64,000 nucleotides of DNA, from assembly GCF_035440685.1 (NCBI RefSeq), contig NZ_DAORMW010000008.1; one strand, written 5' to 3'. Below the pieces are notes generated by a model. It saw only the letters and a list, made by a program, of their open reading frames with translations. It had not been told where the DNA came from and did no database searches. Positions within the stretch are counted from its first letter, which is position 1. Each line of letters starts with the position of its first letter. Of this stretch, positions 51,647 through 60,877 are shown in pieces. This DNA comes from Accumulibacter appositus. Lineage in GTDB: Bacteria > Pseudomonadota > Gammaproteobacteria > Burkholderiales > Rhodocyclaceae. Both the position numbers and the translations under genes were made by a program.

Positions 51647-54149
51647 CTAAATAAGCCAATCTCCTGCCACCCATCCCTCGGGCTTGTACGCCCATATGTC
51701 GCCAGTGATGTGATCGGTGACGCCGACAAACACGTCGTATGCGTCGACGTAATCCCACTTTCCAATGACTCCCGTAAATGCGGCCGGGACGGTCGGAGCG
51801 CTCAGGCTGGGCGCGGTCGCCTTAACCAAGGACCACCCGTCGACAGCTGGTTCGTCGGGAGGCCGCAGAAACCAGATCGAACTGTCACCATTCCAGAGGA
51901 CGAACTGCTCACGCACAGGGTCGTATTCCATTCCCCAGTCTGAGCTCAGCACGAACTCCCCGCTCGCATCGGTTGGGACAAAGCTCGCGTTCCGGTTGAG
52001 CGCGCCGGGGTTATCTAGATCCCAGTAGCTAAACTCGGTTCTCGACGTCCTGACGTAGATATTATGGTCCGGATCGTAGGCGCCGGCGCCGTGACCGCTG
52101 TAGGTATCCCAGTTGTTTCCGAGCAGTTCCCAAGTATCCTGGCTTGGGTCATTGACGTCCGGGACGGTGTATGCGTACAAGCCCTGATTGGATGGATTGA
52201 CGAAGACGACATCCTGGCCGTTGATAAGAGCATAGTCTGTCGTTCCAGCGACCATCGAGCCTGGCAAAGGCGATGCCGAGCTCCAGGTCCCGCGGTTCTC
52301 CCACATTTCGCCGCCGACGACGTCTGGAAACTGCGCCGGGTTTGCCTGCGATCCCGTGAGCCCGCCGACCTTGTTGGGATCAGCCTTTGAGGGATCCCAG
52401 AGGTAGGGGCCCGTCCTCGTCGTCCCGTCGGTCTCGACGAAACCGGCACCGGTATGCGCTGCGGCACCACCAAAGTTGATCATCCGGTCGGCGACCTGCA
52501 GAAACTCTAGGTTGTCATAAGCGTGCGCGCTGATCGGGGAGTTCAGGTATCCATCCACCGTTTCATATTGCGCTCCACTGATCTTAACGATGGCGCTGGG
52601 GAGGCTTGCGCGCTCCCACAGAAGGGTGAGCGCGCTCCAGGTATAGACCTCGTTACCGCCATAGTTCGCGTGCCCGCCACCCCATACGATGTACTCGTCG
52701 CGGTTACTGTCCCAAGTTGCCGCTCCCCATGCCAAGATGATCGAGCCTGGACTATTACCTGCGACTCCCTCGTGAGGGCGCTGCTCATCCGGCGCCCAGA
52801 CCTCCTGAAACTTGTTCAGATTCAGTCTGATCCACTCGCCTTCGGGCAGATCCGCAATGATCGTCTCGAACTGAGTCATCGGTTCCTGCCCTGCCGCAGA
52901 GACGTTGATCTCCACGTTAGCTCCGGCCTGGGCGAGGCCGTCGCTTGCGGTGTAGGAAAAGCTGTCCGAGCCGCTGAAGCCGGCGCGCGGCGTGTAGGTG
53001 AAGCTGCCGTCAGGGTTCATTGCCACCAGGCCAGCGTGGGTGCTGGTGGCGTCGAATGCCACAATAGCCAAGGTGTCGCCATCCGGATCGGAGTCGTTGC
53101 TCAACACCCCAGCTGCTGCGTCCACCAGCAATGCCTGGTTCTCGGTTGCGGCATAGCGATCGGCAGTGACGATCGGCGCGGTGTTCGTTGGCGCGCCGAA
53201 TGGCGTGAAGACGCCGTTGTCGTAGGAGTAGCGGCCGTCCGCGAACTCGAGGATCTCGAAGCCGCGGAGAGTGTCGATGCCATCCGCGCCTGCGTTATCG
53301 ACCACGCGCAACTGGGAGTTGGCCACTGTGGTAAGCGTATAGGCGGCGAAATTTCCGCGGTACACCGCGGTATCGATGCCGGCTCCGCCGTCGAGCGAGT
53401 CGTTGCCCGCGCCGCCGATAATGCGGTCATTTTGCACCGAGCCGGTGATGATGTCGTCGGCGTCCGCTGCGTCGATTTCGACGATTCCGATCAACTCCGT
53501 CTGGCTGAAGTCCCAGAAGTTGCCGCCGACACCGCGCAGGATGTCGCGTCCGCCCCCGCCGTCGATGCGCTCGATCGAGACGATGCTCTTGAACAGCAAT
53601 ACGTCGTCGCCGGCATTGCCAAGGATCGTGTCGAATCCGTCATCGCCCTTGACGGTGTCGGCCCACAGATCATTGCCTTCGCTCAGGAATATGTCATCAC
53701 CCGCGCCGCCGAACATCTGGTCGGCACCCGGGCCGCCGACGATCAGGTCGGCGAATGCCGAGCCGAAAATGACGTCATGGCCCGCAAGTCCGCGAATCTC
53801 ATGCGCCGACAAGGCCAAGCGCGCGTCCAGGGTCTCGTGACCCGCCGTGCCCTCAAGAAGGACGAGCCCGCTGCCGGGTGGCGTTACCGGGGCCGGGGAT
53901 ACCGTGACCTCGACCGTTGCTTGCGCCTGGGCGAGGCCGTCGCTTGCGGTGTAGGAAAAGCTGTCCGAGCCGCTGAAGCNNNNNNNNNNNNNNNNNNNNN
54001 NNNNNNNNNNNNNNNNNNNNNNNNNNNNNNNNNNNNNNNNNNNNNNNNNNNNNNNNNNNNNNNNNNNNNNNNNNNNNNNTCTCATGCGCCGACAAGGCCA
54101 AGCGCGCGTCCAGGGTCTCGTGACCCGCCGTGCCGATCAAGAGAACCAT
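51647..54149 (-). CDS. Repetitive RTX / cadherin-like secreted protein with unknown C-terminal domain, broken by an assembly gap
   Basis: The minus-strand reading starts at ATG 54149 (MVLLIGTAGHETLDARLALS), is broken by 100 N, and resumes to the stop at 51647. Visible order: RTX calcium-binding nonapeptides (GGPGADQMFGGAGDD and GGAGNDSLDGGAGID), a spacer with DFSQTELIGIVEIDAADADD, a cadherin/VCBS-like domain (ENQALLVDAAAGVLSNDSDP and FSGSDSFSYTASDG), then about 370 residues of a distinct domain starting after MTQFETIIADLPEGEW with WGGGHANYGGNEVYTW, FGGAAAHTGAGF and a final YKPEGWVAGDWLI. The end resembles a kelch or other propeller but is not identified. No signal peptide is seen, as in type I-secreted RTX adhesins. 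No PEP-CTERM tail. Because the gap has arbitrary length, the frame across it is unknown. Confidence 0.72.
52926..53979. repeat. Two identical 55-bp blocks 999 bp apart in the RTX-like gene
   Basis: The block at 52926-52980 recurs at 53925-53979, directly at the edge of the gap. It codes the cadherin-domain end (SGSDSFSYTASDGLAQA). A spacing of exactly 999 bases equals 333 codons, the likely length of one repeat unit (RTX module plus cadherin-like module). Confidence 0.85.
53797..54134. repeat. Second pair of identical 55-bp blocks flanking the gap
   Basis: The block at 53797-53851, coding GTAGHETLDARLALSAHE, recurs identically at 54080-54134 on the other side of the N run. Together with the first pair this shows that the gap lies within a repeat unit and that the assembler could not resolve it. 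Confidence 0.85.
53980..54079. other. Scaffold gap (100 N)
   Basis: A run of exactly 100 N, the conventional size for a gap of unknown length. It interrupts the RTX-like gene between two repeated segments, so the missing DNA probably contains at least part of one further repeat unit. Confidence 0.97.
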
Positions 54150-54533
54150 GATGTCCCCCCATTGTTGAGAAAAAAGAAATCGCTACGACTGTAGCGGCCC
54201 ACATTCGCACCAAAGTACCGAGTGCTATTGCACACCGGTAGTCTACAGCCATGGCGATGAAGCTCTGCAGCGCAGTTGGTAAGCAACTGTAGGATATATC
54301 GACGCGCGGAGACTTTCTGGCACGAGCAGCATTTCGCCAGGTGCCACGGCGGGTTGGACGCAGATCTGGCTGTAACAAGCTCTGCAGTGTGAGGCCGGCG
54401 GGTGGTCATGGGACAAGGTTGATTGGCGTGATCGTCGAGTGGTTCCGTACCGTGGCTGGTTTCGACGTGATTCTCGATAGGGCGTCAGTCATGAGTTGCA
54501 GCGCTTGCCGTGAGGTAGCCAGAATTGCCGTCG
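54150..54533. other. Region upstream of the RTX-like gene
   Basis: About 380 bases without a credible gene. The start of the RTX-like gene is preceded by a GGGGGGA stretch that could serve as ribosome site. The remainder has moderately low GC but no promoter or repeat that I can support. Confidence 0.35.
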
Positions 54534-55271
54534 CTACGAAGGGCGCCGAGGTGCAATGTGCAGGGCGCAACGCTTCCGCGTGCCAAGGCTCAGGTAGGGG
54601 GCCAGATTACTCACCATCAATTCGAAGGACTTCACGCGCAAGATCATGGCCCAGCCACAATCGGACGCTCCCAAGCGGCGATGCGAGGCGAGGGAGTGCT
54701 GGTTGAGGCCATTGATGCGGCTCAGTGTCCACACCACGCCTTCCGCTTTCAACTCGGCATCAAACGTGTCCCACAGCTTAGCGAAGAGAAAACCCACGCG
54801 CTCCGACTCGCTCACAAAGACGTCGAAGTCCCACACGCAGCTGCCGTCTGTGGGCAAGCAGTAGTCGATTCGGACCTCGTCCTCCATGAACTGCCTGCGG
54901 GCAAACCAGATGCACCCTGCCAGGTTCTCCTCTTTTAGGGCGGCGAGACAGTGGGCATTTTGCGCAAAACGTTGGGCAATCACAGCCGCCGGTCGGCCCA
55001 AGGCATCCAGCAAGGGGTTAGCGACGTCGAGCAATTTGAAGCTGTACGCCTTGCCCCGGTTGGCCGACAAGCGCGGCTTAGCAGCCAGGGGTTGGGCGAC
55101 AAACTGGTACACATACAAGCCGTACGCAGGATTGAGCGCACGCAGCAGACGATCGGCTAAATAGGTCAGGGTCTTGGCAAATCCCAACTGCCGATGCGTG
55201 GCGCGAAAACGCGCCCACATGGAAAGTTTCATTGATTGCAGCCGTTCTTCTGGGGCGTCATTCGAGGGCAT
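54534..55271 (-). CDS. GNAT-like acetyltransferase (hypothetical)
   Basis: A protein of up to 245 residues. The N-terminus is helical and basic (MKLSMWARFRATHRQLGFAK after a possible earlier start), followed by a beta-rich part with LAGCIWFARRQFMEDEVRID, where the acyl-CoA-binding beta-bulge of GNAT proteins lies, and DFDVFVSESERVGFLFAKLW, then HSLASHRRLGASDCGWA, which resembles the terminal GNAT motif (SxxxHxRLGF). It could acylate a sugar or the product of the neighbouring decarboxylase. The start may be 55271 or 55232; neither has a clear ribosome site. It is 76 bases downstream of the decarboxylase gene. Confidence 0.65.
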   Translation of the reverse strand: MPSNDAPEERLQSMKLSMWARFRATHRQLGFAKTLTYLADRLLRALNPAYGLYVYQFVAQPLAAKPRLSANRGKAYSFKLLDVANPLLDALGRPAAVIAQRFAQNAHCLAALKEENLAGCIWFARRQFMEDEVRIDYCLPTDGSCVWDFDVFVSESERVGFLFAKLWDTFDAELKAEGVVWTLSRINGLNQHSLASHRRLGASDCGWAMILRVKSFELMVSNLAPYLSLGTRKRCALHIAPRRPS

Positions 55272-55347
55272 GACGAGTTATCACGGGCAGGGCGATCCAA
55301 AGCAGCTTGTATTTGTCGTCCCTGAGCCCTGGGGTGGCGGCAGCTGC

Positions 55348-56592
55348 TCAGACCAGGACCTCGGCACAGGCGGGATGCCCGAGAAAAGCCTGCGGACTGG
55401 CAGTAAAGCCGTAGGCACCGGACTGAAAGATGACCACCAGGTCGCCGACTTCGGCCGTGGCGAGTTCCATCCGGTCGGCCAGCAGATCGAGCGGCGTGCA
55501 TAGCGGGCCGACGACCGATACCGTTTCTTGTTCGCTCGACGCCATTCGGTTACCGATGGCCACCGGGTAGTTCTTGCGAATCACCTGGCCGAAGTTGCCC
55601 GATGCCGACAGATGGTGGTGCAGGCCTCCGTCGGTGATCAGGTAGCAATGGCCGCGCGAGATCTTGCGGTCAACGATGCGGGTGACGTAGATGCCTGCTT
55701 CCCCCACCAAGTAGCGGCCTAGTTCAAGCACCAGCTCCGCTTCCGGGAGTTGCCGTGACGCGCGATCGACAATGCTTGCCAGACCGGCGCCGATCGGCGC
55801 CAGATCCAGAGGCTGCTCGCCGGGGAAATAGGGGATGCCAAATCCGCCGCCGAGGTTAAGGAAGCGGACCGGCGAGGGTGCTGCCTCGGCCAGTCGCAAG
55901 GCGAGTTCGTAACTCTTGCTCTGCGCCTCGACGATGGCCTCGGGTTTCAGGTTCTGCGATCCGGCAAACAGGTGGAAGCCCTCGAAGCCTAGCCCCAAAC
56001 GGCCGATTTCGGCCAGCAGCTCGGGGACCTGTTCTGCGTCGACGCCGAATTGCTTGGCGCCACCGCCCATTCTCATTCCTGAACTCTTCAGCTCGAAGTC
56101 GGGGTTTACGCGCACTGCGATGCGTGCCCTGTTGCCTGTCTGCTCACTGATCGATGCGAGTTCGCGCACTTCGCGAAACGATTCGATATTGATCAGAATG
56201 CCGGCGGCGACTGCCTGCTGCATTTCGGCGCGCTGTTTGCCCGGGCCTGCAAAGCTGGTTTCACGCGGCTTGGCGCCCGCGTCGAGGGCGATCTTCAGTT
56301 CTCCGCCCGACGCGACGTCGATGCCGTCGACCAGTCTCGCCATGTGCCCGACCAGCGCCGGCATCGGGTTGGCTTTCATCGCGTAATGTAGCTTCAAGAC
56401 CGGCGGGAGCGCGGCCCGCAGTGCGGCGACCCGCCGGGTCAGCAAGTCGCGGTCATAGGCATAGAAAGGCGTTTGCCCGACGCGGGCGGTGAGTCGAGTC
56501 AGCGCCACTCCGCCGACGAGGATTTCCCCCTTTTCGACGGGGAATTGGCGCATCGGCGCGTGGCTGGGGGTGGGGCGCTGGAGTTGAGTCAC
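55348..56592 (-). CDS. XrtA-associated PLP-dependent decarboxylase (TIGR03099-like)
   Basis: A 414-residue fold-type III decarboxylase (ornithine/DAP decarboxylase family). PFYAYDRDLLTRRVAAL precedes the PLP lysine in LKLHYAMKANP (near residue 75). The phosphate-binding motif is in FLNLGGGFGIPYF, and LCTPLDLLADRMEL near residue 350 contains the conserved Cys-x-x-x-D. This is the enzyme linked to exosortase A loci, working with the acyl-CoA ligase encoded upstream. The ATG at 56592 overlaps the ligase stop by four bases, so translation is coupled. The substrate is unknown. Confidence 0.93.
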   Translation of the reverse strand: MTQLQRPTPSHAPMRQFPVEKGEILVGGVALTRLTARVGQTPFYAYDRDLLTRRVAALRAALPPVLKLHYAMKANPMPALVGHMARLVDGIDVASGGELKIALDAGAKPRETSFAGPGKQRAEMQQAVAAGILINIESFREVRELASISEQTGNRARIAVRVNPDFELKSSGMRMGGGAKQFGVDAEQVPELLAEIGRLGLGFEGFHLFAGSQNLKPEAIVEAQSKSYELALRLAEAAPSPVRFLNLGGGFGIPYFPGEQPLDLAPIGAGLASIVDRASRQLPEAELVLELGRYLVGEAGIYVTRIVDRKISRGHCYLITDGGLHHHLSASGNFGQVIRKNYPVAIGNRMASSEQETVSVVGPLCTPLDLLADRMELATAEVGDLVVIFQSGAYGFTASPQAFLGHPACAEVLV

Positions 56593-58235
56593 TTGCGGCT
56601 TCCTTCGAGGCAGGTATCGAGCTTGCTGGCGCCCTCAGCAGCAGATGAGTTTGCAAGGAACTCGCCGGCCAGCAGCTTGCGGTCGATTTTTCCGTTTGGA
56701 TTGCGCGGCAATGGCCCGGGTCGCACGGTGACGCCCGCTGGCACCATATAGGCGGGCATCCGTCGGCGGCATTCGGCGAGCAGCGCGGCGGTATCGAGCG
56801 TGCCGCCAGTACCAGGCGTGGCGATTACCTGAATGGCGTGCCCGAGCGTTGGGTGGTCGACGCCGAAAGCGACGCATTCCCCGACCAGCTTGGTCGCGTA
56901 GAGGACTTCCTCGACCTCGGTCGGACTCACCCGGTAGCCGGATGTCTTCATCATTTCGTCGCGACGACCGATGAAGTAGAGGAATCCCTCCTCATCGCTG
57001 CGCACCGTGTCGCCGGAGAAAACGGCAATCTCCGGGAGCACCAGACCCGCGCCGCGGCCCGGCGTGTTCGCCGGCAGTGGTTTGTAGCGTTCGGCCGTTT
57101 TTTCGTGGTCGTTCCAGTAGCCCATGCCGACCAAGGCGCCGCGATGGACAAGTTCGCCGGGCTCGTGTGCGGCACAGGGCGAGCCGTCGTCGCGCAAAAC
57201 CAGGATTTCGGCATTCGGGATGGCCTTGCCGATCGAATCGGGACGTCGGTCGACTTCTTCCGGCGGCAGGTAGGTTGAGCGGAAGGCTTCGGTCAGGCCG
57301 TACATCAGAACGGGTTTGCTGGTCGGCAGGTGGGCGCGCAATTTGGCCAGCGTCTCGCGCGGCATGCGTCCGCCGGTATTGGCGAAATAGCGCAGATGTT
57401 GACTGATTTCGGTCGGCCAGTCGAGTTCCGAGAGCTGGATATAGAGCGGTGGTACTGCCGTCAGGCCGGTCACTTTCTCGCGTGCCAGCGTCTTGAGTAC
57501 GTCGCGTGGCAACAGATAGTTGAGCAAGACCACGCGTGCGCCGGCATGGAAAGCAGTGGTCAGCTGGCTGAAGCCGGCATCGAAAGAGAGCGGCAGGGCG
57601 GCCAGCAGCGTGTCGTCGGCGTTGTTTCCCAGATAACTGGCGACGCTCTTGGCGCCAGCGACCATGTTGCGGTGCGAGAGAACGACGCCTTTCGGCTTGC
57701 CGGTGCTGCCCGAGGTGTAAAGGATGGCCGCCATGTCGGTGTCGATCACCCGGTGACCGCTCTGGCCGCCGGTCTCCAGCAGGTCGTCCCAGCGCAGGTA
57801 GGCCAGGGGACCGTCAGCGGCAGGCAGTGGCTCCGTGCCGGTGACGATCACGTGCCGCAGATCGTGGCACGCCGCGAGTGCCGGAGCGAGAAGCGACAGC
57901 CGCTCGTTTGAAGTGACCACTGCCCGCACGTTGCAATCACGCATGATGTAGGCGACCTGATCGGCCTTGAGCAGTGGATTGAGTGGCACGAAGACGCAGC
58001 CGGCGGCCGTTGCGCCGAAGCTGGCGATGACTGTCTCGAAGCGCTTTTCCAGGTAGATGGCGATGCGCTCGCCGCGCTGCAGGCCGAGACCGACGAGGCC
58101 GCTGACAAGACCTTCGATTGATTGCTGCAGGACGCCGTACGGCATTGATTGCTTGCCGTAGCTGAGCGCGACGGCTTCAGGATTGCGCGCGGTGGCGTGC
58201 TCTATCAGCTCGGCAAGCAGGCAGGTATCGGTCAT
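56589..58235 (-). CDS. XrtA-associated AMP-forming acyl-CoA ligase (TIGR03098-like)
   Basis: A 548-residue adenylate-forming enzyme. Core motifs are ILYTSGSTGKPKGV near residue 172 (ATP loop), YGLTEAFRSTYL near residue 312, GDTVRSDEEGFLYFIGRRDE near 410-430, and the catalytic lysine in NPNGKIDRKLL near 520. It activates an acid as acyl-AMP, probably for transfer to a carrier or CoA. It is the first gene of the XrtA-linked ligase-decarboxylase pair. An acyl carrier protein is often present next to it but none was recognised here. About 100 bases upstream lies the asparagine-synthase homologue. Confidence 0.93.
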   Translation of the reverse strand: MTDTCLLAELIEHATARNPEAVALSYGKQSMPYGVLQQSIEGLVSGLVGLGLQRGERIAIYLEKRFETVIASFGATAAGCVFVPLNPLLKADQVAYIMRDCNVRAVVTSNERLSLLAPALAACHDLRHVIVTGTEPLPAADGPLAYLRWDDLLETGGQSGHRVIDTDMAAILYTSGSTGKPKGVVLSHRNMVAGAKSVASYLGNNADDTLLAALPLSFDAGFSQLTTAFHAGARVVLLNYLLPRDVLKTLAREKVTGLTAVPPLYIQLSELDWPTEISQHLRYFANTGGRMPRETLAKLRAHLPTSKPVLMYGLTEAFRSTYLPPEEVDRRPDSIGKAIPNAEILVLRDDGSPCAAHEPGELVHRGALVGMGYWNDHEKTAERYKPLPANTPGRGAGLVLPEIAVFSGDTVRSDEEGFLYFIGRRDEMMKTSGYRVSPTEVEEVLYATKLVGECVAFGVDHPTLGHAIQVIATPGTGGTLDTAALLAECRRRMPAYMVPAGVTVRPGPLPRNPNGKIDRKLLAGEFLANSSAAEGASKLDTCLEGSRK

Positions 58236-58338
58236 GGTCTTGGCGTGGTGGTGATCATGTAGGAGGCACTGATTCTAGCGACAAGCGCCGTTTCAACTGT
58301 GAAATTCTTCCCGCTGGCGTGCAAACTCGCCATCCGCG

Positions 58339-60120
58339 CTAGTCGCTAGCTCGTCGCGATGCCTGGCCACGCAACCACTGTTCGAGCATCATCAAGATCC
58401 ACACCATCTCACCATAATACCCAGGGTGCTCGGGAAGATGCTCTTTGATCAGTGTCTGAACGAAATCGGGCCGTACGATGCCTCGCGTCGCGAGAGCGTG
58501 CAATGACTCTTCGGCAAGTTGGCGAAGTGCGGGATCGCGCGTCGCCCACACGCCAAACGGCAGCCCGAAGCCTTTTTTCGACTTGGTGATGATCTTGTCG
58601 GGCAGGTAGCCGCGTAGTGCTTCCTTAAAAAACCAGCGCAGCTTGAAGCGACGTAGCTTCCAGTTGTTCGGCAGAGCCATCGAGAAATCGGTCAGTCGGT
58701 CGGACAGCAAGGGGTAGCCGACGCCGAGTCCGGCCATTTCGGTAGCGCCGCGCACCTTCGGTAGGTCGCTGTCGGCCAGCGTGTAGCGCCAGTCGTAGGC
58801 CAGCATACGATTGATAAGACTCGGCGCCCGGCATTCGCTCCAGGTTGCCTGCATGTGCTTCGACGGTTCGCCGAGATCCACCTGAGCGAGAAAGTCGGCG
58901 GTCAGCACTTTCGCCGGGTCGAGCTGCATGAGCAGGTTGAAACTCTGCAGCCGATCGGGCATCGCTACGCGCGAATGACGAACGTAGCCGGTCACCTGCT
59001 TCAGGCCAGGGATGCGCCTCAGCACGCTGGTATCGGAGCACAGCGGTTCGATGCGTTGGCGCAGGCTTGCCGGCACCGATTGATAGAACTCGAACAGGCG
59101 CTGCGTGGCGTAGCGCGAATTGCCGCCAAAAAGCTCGTCGCCGCCGTCACCGGCAAGCATCTTGCTGCAGCCGTCGGCGGCGGCCATCTTGGCACAATAG
59201 TAGGCGGGCAGGGCCGAGGAGTTTCCGAACGGTTGGTCGTGATGCTGGGCGACGGCCGGGATGCTGGCCAATAGGTCGGCCGGGGTTACGTAGTACTCTT
59301 GGTGCTGGCATCCGAAATGCGTCGCCGCCAGTCGCGCATACTCCATTTCGTCGTAGCCTTCGGCAGCGAAGCCGATCGAGTAGGCGGGTGCCGCTTGACC
59401 GGTGACCTCGCAGAGCATGCCGGCGATCGTCGAGCTGTCGGTGCCACCCGAGAGGAAGGCGCCGACGCGCTGGTGGCCGACAATCTCGTCGCTGACGCCA
59501 TCTCGGATCAGCTTGCGGAAAGCATCGCGTGAAGCCTCGAAGGGTTGCCGGTGGTGCTCGTCGAAACGCAGCGGCCAGTGACGGATTTCGTGCACACCCT
59601 GGCGGTCGACCAACAGAGCATTGGCGGCTGGCAGCCGGCGTACGCCCTTGAAGATTGTTCGTGGTGCCGGAATCATGTGGAAGTAAAGGTAGTCGAAGAT
59701 CGCTTGCGGGTCGAGCTCATCGCTGCCGCCCTGGACGCAATCGGCGCGATTGGAGAAAGCAAGCGTGTTGTCATCGACGCGATAACACAGGGTTTGGATC
59801 GCGAAGCGGTCAACGGCCAGGAAAACGCATTCGCGTCGCGCATCGACAATGGCGATGGCGTATGCGCCGCGAAGGTGCGCGCAGACATCAACGCCGAATT
59901 CGTGCCAGCTTTTCAGCAGCATCGCAGCAAACCCGCTCTGCCTAACGGCGTTTGCCGTGCTCTCCTCCTTGAACGAAGGCGAGCCGATGACCGTGCACGC
60001 CGCATCGGCATCGCGCGCAGTTTCGTCGCCTCGTAGAGCAAGTGACTTGATCAGCAGGGAGGCAAGGTTTTTGTCAAGGAGCGTGGCCAAGTCTATCTGG
60101 CCGGAGATTTTGTCTTTCAT
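58339..60120 (-). CDS. Asparagine-synthase-like protein lacking the N-terminal cysteine
   Basis: A 593-residue homologue of asparagine synthase. The synthase domain is intact: PP-loop GAFLSGGTDSSTIAGM near residue 247, LAGDGGDELFGGNSRYA near 342, and KSKKGFGLPFG near the end. The N-terminal region (MKDKISGQIDLATLLDKN...) does not start Met-Cys-Gly; the glutaminase residues RGPD and NGEIYN are also missing, so only a degenerate domain remains (GAYAIAIVDARRECVFLAVD). It may use free ammonia, a separate glutaminase, or catalyse a different ATP-dependent ligation. The start 60120 is preferred over 60186. Confidence 0.85.
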   Translation of the reverse strand: MKDKISGQIDLATLLDKNLASLLIKSLALRGDETARDADAACTVIGSPSFKEESTANAVRQSGFAAMLLKSWHEFGVDVCAHLRGAYAIAIVDARRECVFLAVDRFAIQTLCYRVDDNTLAFSNRADCVQGGSDELDPQAIFDYLYFHMIPAPRTIFKGVRRLPAANALLVDRQGVHEIRHWPLRFDEHHRQPFEASRDAFRKLIRDGVSDEIVGHQRVGAFLSGGTDSSTIAGMLCEVTGQAAPAYSIGFAAEGYDEMEYARLAATHFGCQHQEYYVTPADLLASIPAVAQHHDQPFGNSSALPAYYCAKMAAADGCSKMLAGDGGDELFGGNSRYATQRLFEFYQSVPASLRQRIEPLCSDTSVLRRIPGLKQVTGYVRHSRVAMPDRLQSFNLLMQLDPAKVLTADFLAQVDLGEPSKHMQATWSECRAPSLINRMLAYDWRYTLADSDLPKVRGATEMAGLGVGYPLLSDRLTDFSMALPNNWKLRRFKLRWFFKEALRGYLPDKIITKSKKGFGLPFGVWATRDPALRQLAEESLHALATRGIVRPDFVQTLIKEHLPEHPGYYGEMVWILMMLEQWLRGQASRRASD

Positions 60121-60877
60121 GGCATTTGTGCTGTTTGCAGTGGGTGGGAGGTGAGAAGGGGCAATTGGTCCGGCGCCCCCGGACAATCAGCAGGTGTCGA
60201 CTCAACAGCTTTCGCTCGATCAGGACTGCGGCCCGGCTATTGCCTGCGGCTGGCGGGGGACATCCTACGCTAAAGATCCACTCTCTGCTGAGCGTCAGCC
60301 ACTTCTGGAAGGAGGGCGCGGCCTCGATCTTCGCTTGCCGTTTGTCGGCGCCGGTACTATGCAGGTCACGAAAGATGTGCTCGCCTGGCGGTGAAGAAAG
60401 CTCCGCCCCTTCTTGTTCTTGGGGTCAGGTCTTCCCCCGTGCCTTGGGCAAAAGTCGAGACCCCGTTGGCGGCGTGCTGACCAGCGCGACGTCGCGGGCG
60501 TTTGCTCGCTCGCTGAGCGCGCAGCCAACCCTCTCGCCCGCTTCTCGCCTTGACCGAACCGAGCGCGCCGCCGCGGCTCCGCCAAACTTCGTTCGGTCAC
60601 TGCCGATATCGCGCAGATTACCGACTCCTGCGCATCTCCCGGTTCCGTTTCAGCGAGCGAACAAGGGTCAGGTCTCGTGAGCGCCGAGGTCCGGTTGTAG
60701 CGGTCAGCTAGAGCAGCCCGAGACGGAGGCGGCGTGGGGGCGCTAGCTACTTCGGCGAGAGGTCACGATTATGGAGGAACGGTGGCGACGATCTTCGTCT
60801 AGCTAGTACGGTCACAATCCCAGAATGGGCTGATCATGAGGGCGTGGAAGCAAGCTTGTTTTTGGCGAAAAGAGAAG
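60121..60877. other. Long intergenic region between the asparagine-synthase homologue and ppc
   Basis: About 750 bases without a credible gene. It contains one copy of a 39-bp repeat (60422-60460) and a further partial copy (aagggtcaggtctcg near 60662). The open frames here are rich in Arg and Pro and have no domain. No terminator was recognised for ppc, whose stop is at 60878. Confidence 0.4.
60422..60460. repeat. 39-bp repeat, copy 1
   Basis: GGGTCAGGTCTTCCCCCGTG and the following CCTTGGGCAAAAGTCGAGA match 63861-63899 at 36 of 39 bases. Such GGGTCAGGTC-type blocks are common at the edges of REP-like and small mobile elements, but the identity of this one is unknown. Confidence 0.8.

Noticed and set aside
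52523..54151. 542-residue plus-strand frame opposite the RTX-like gene
   Set aside because: Passes through the N run and lacks domain features, whereas the minus strand has RTX and cadherin motifs.
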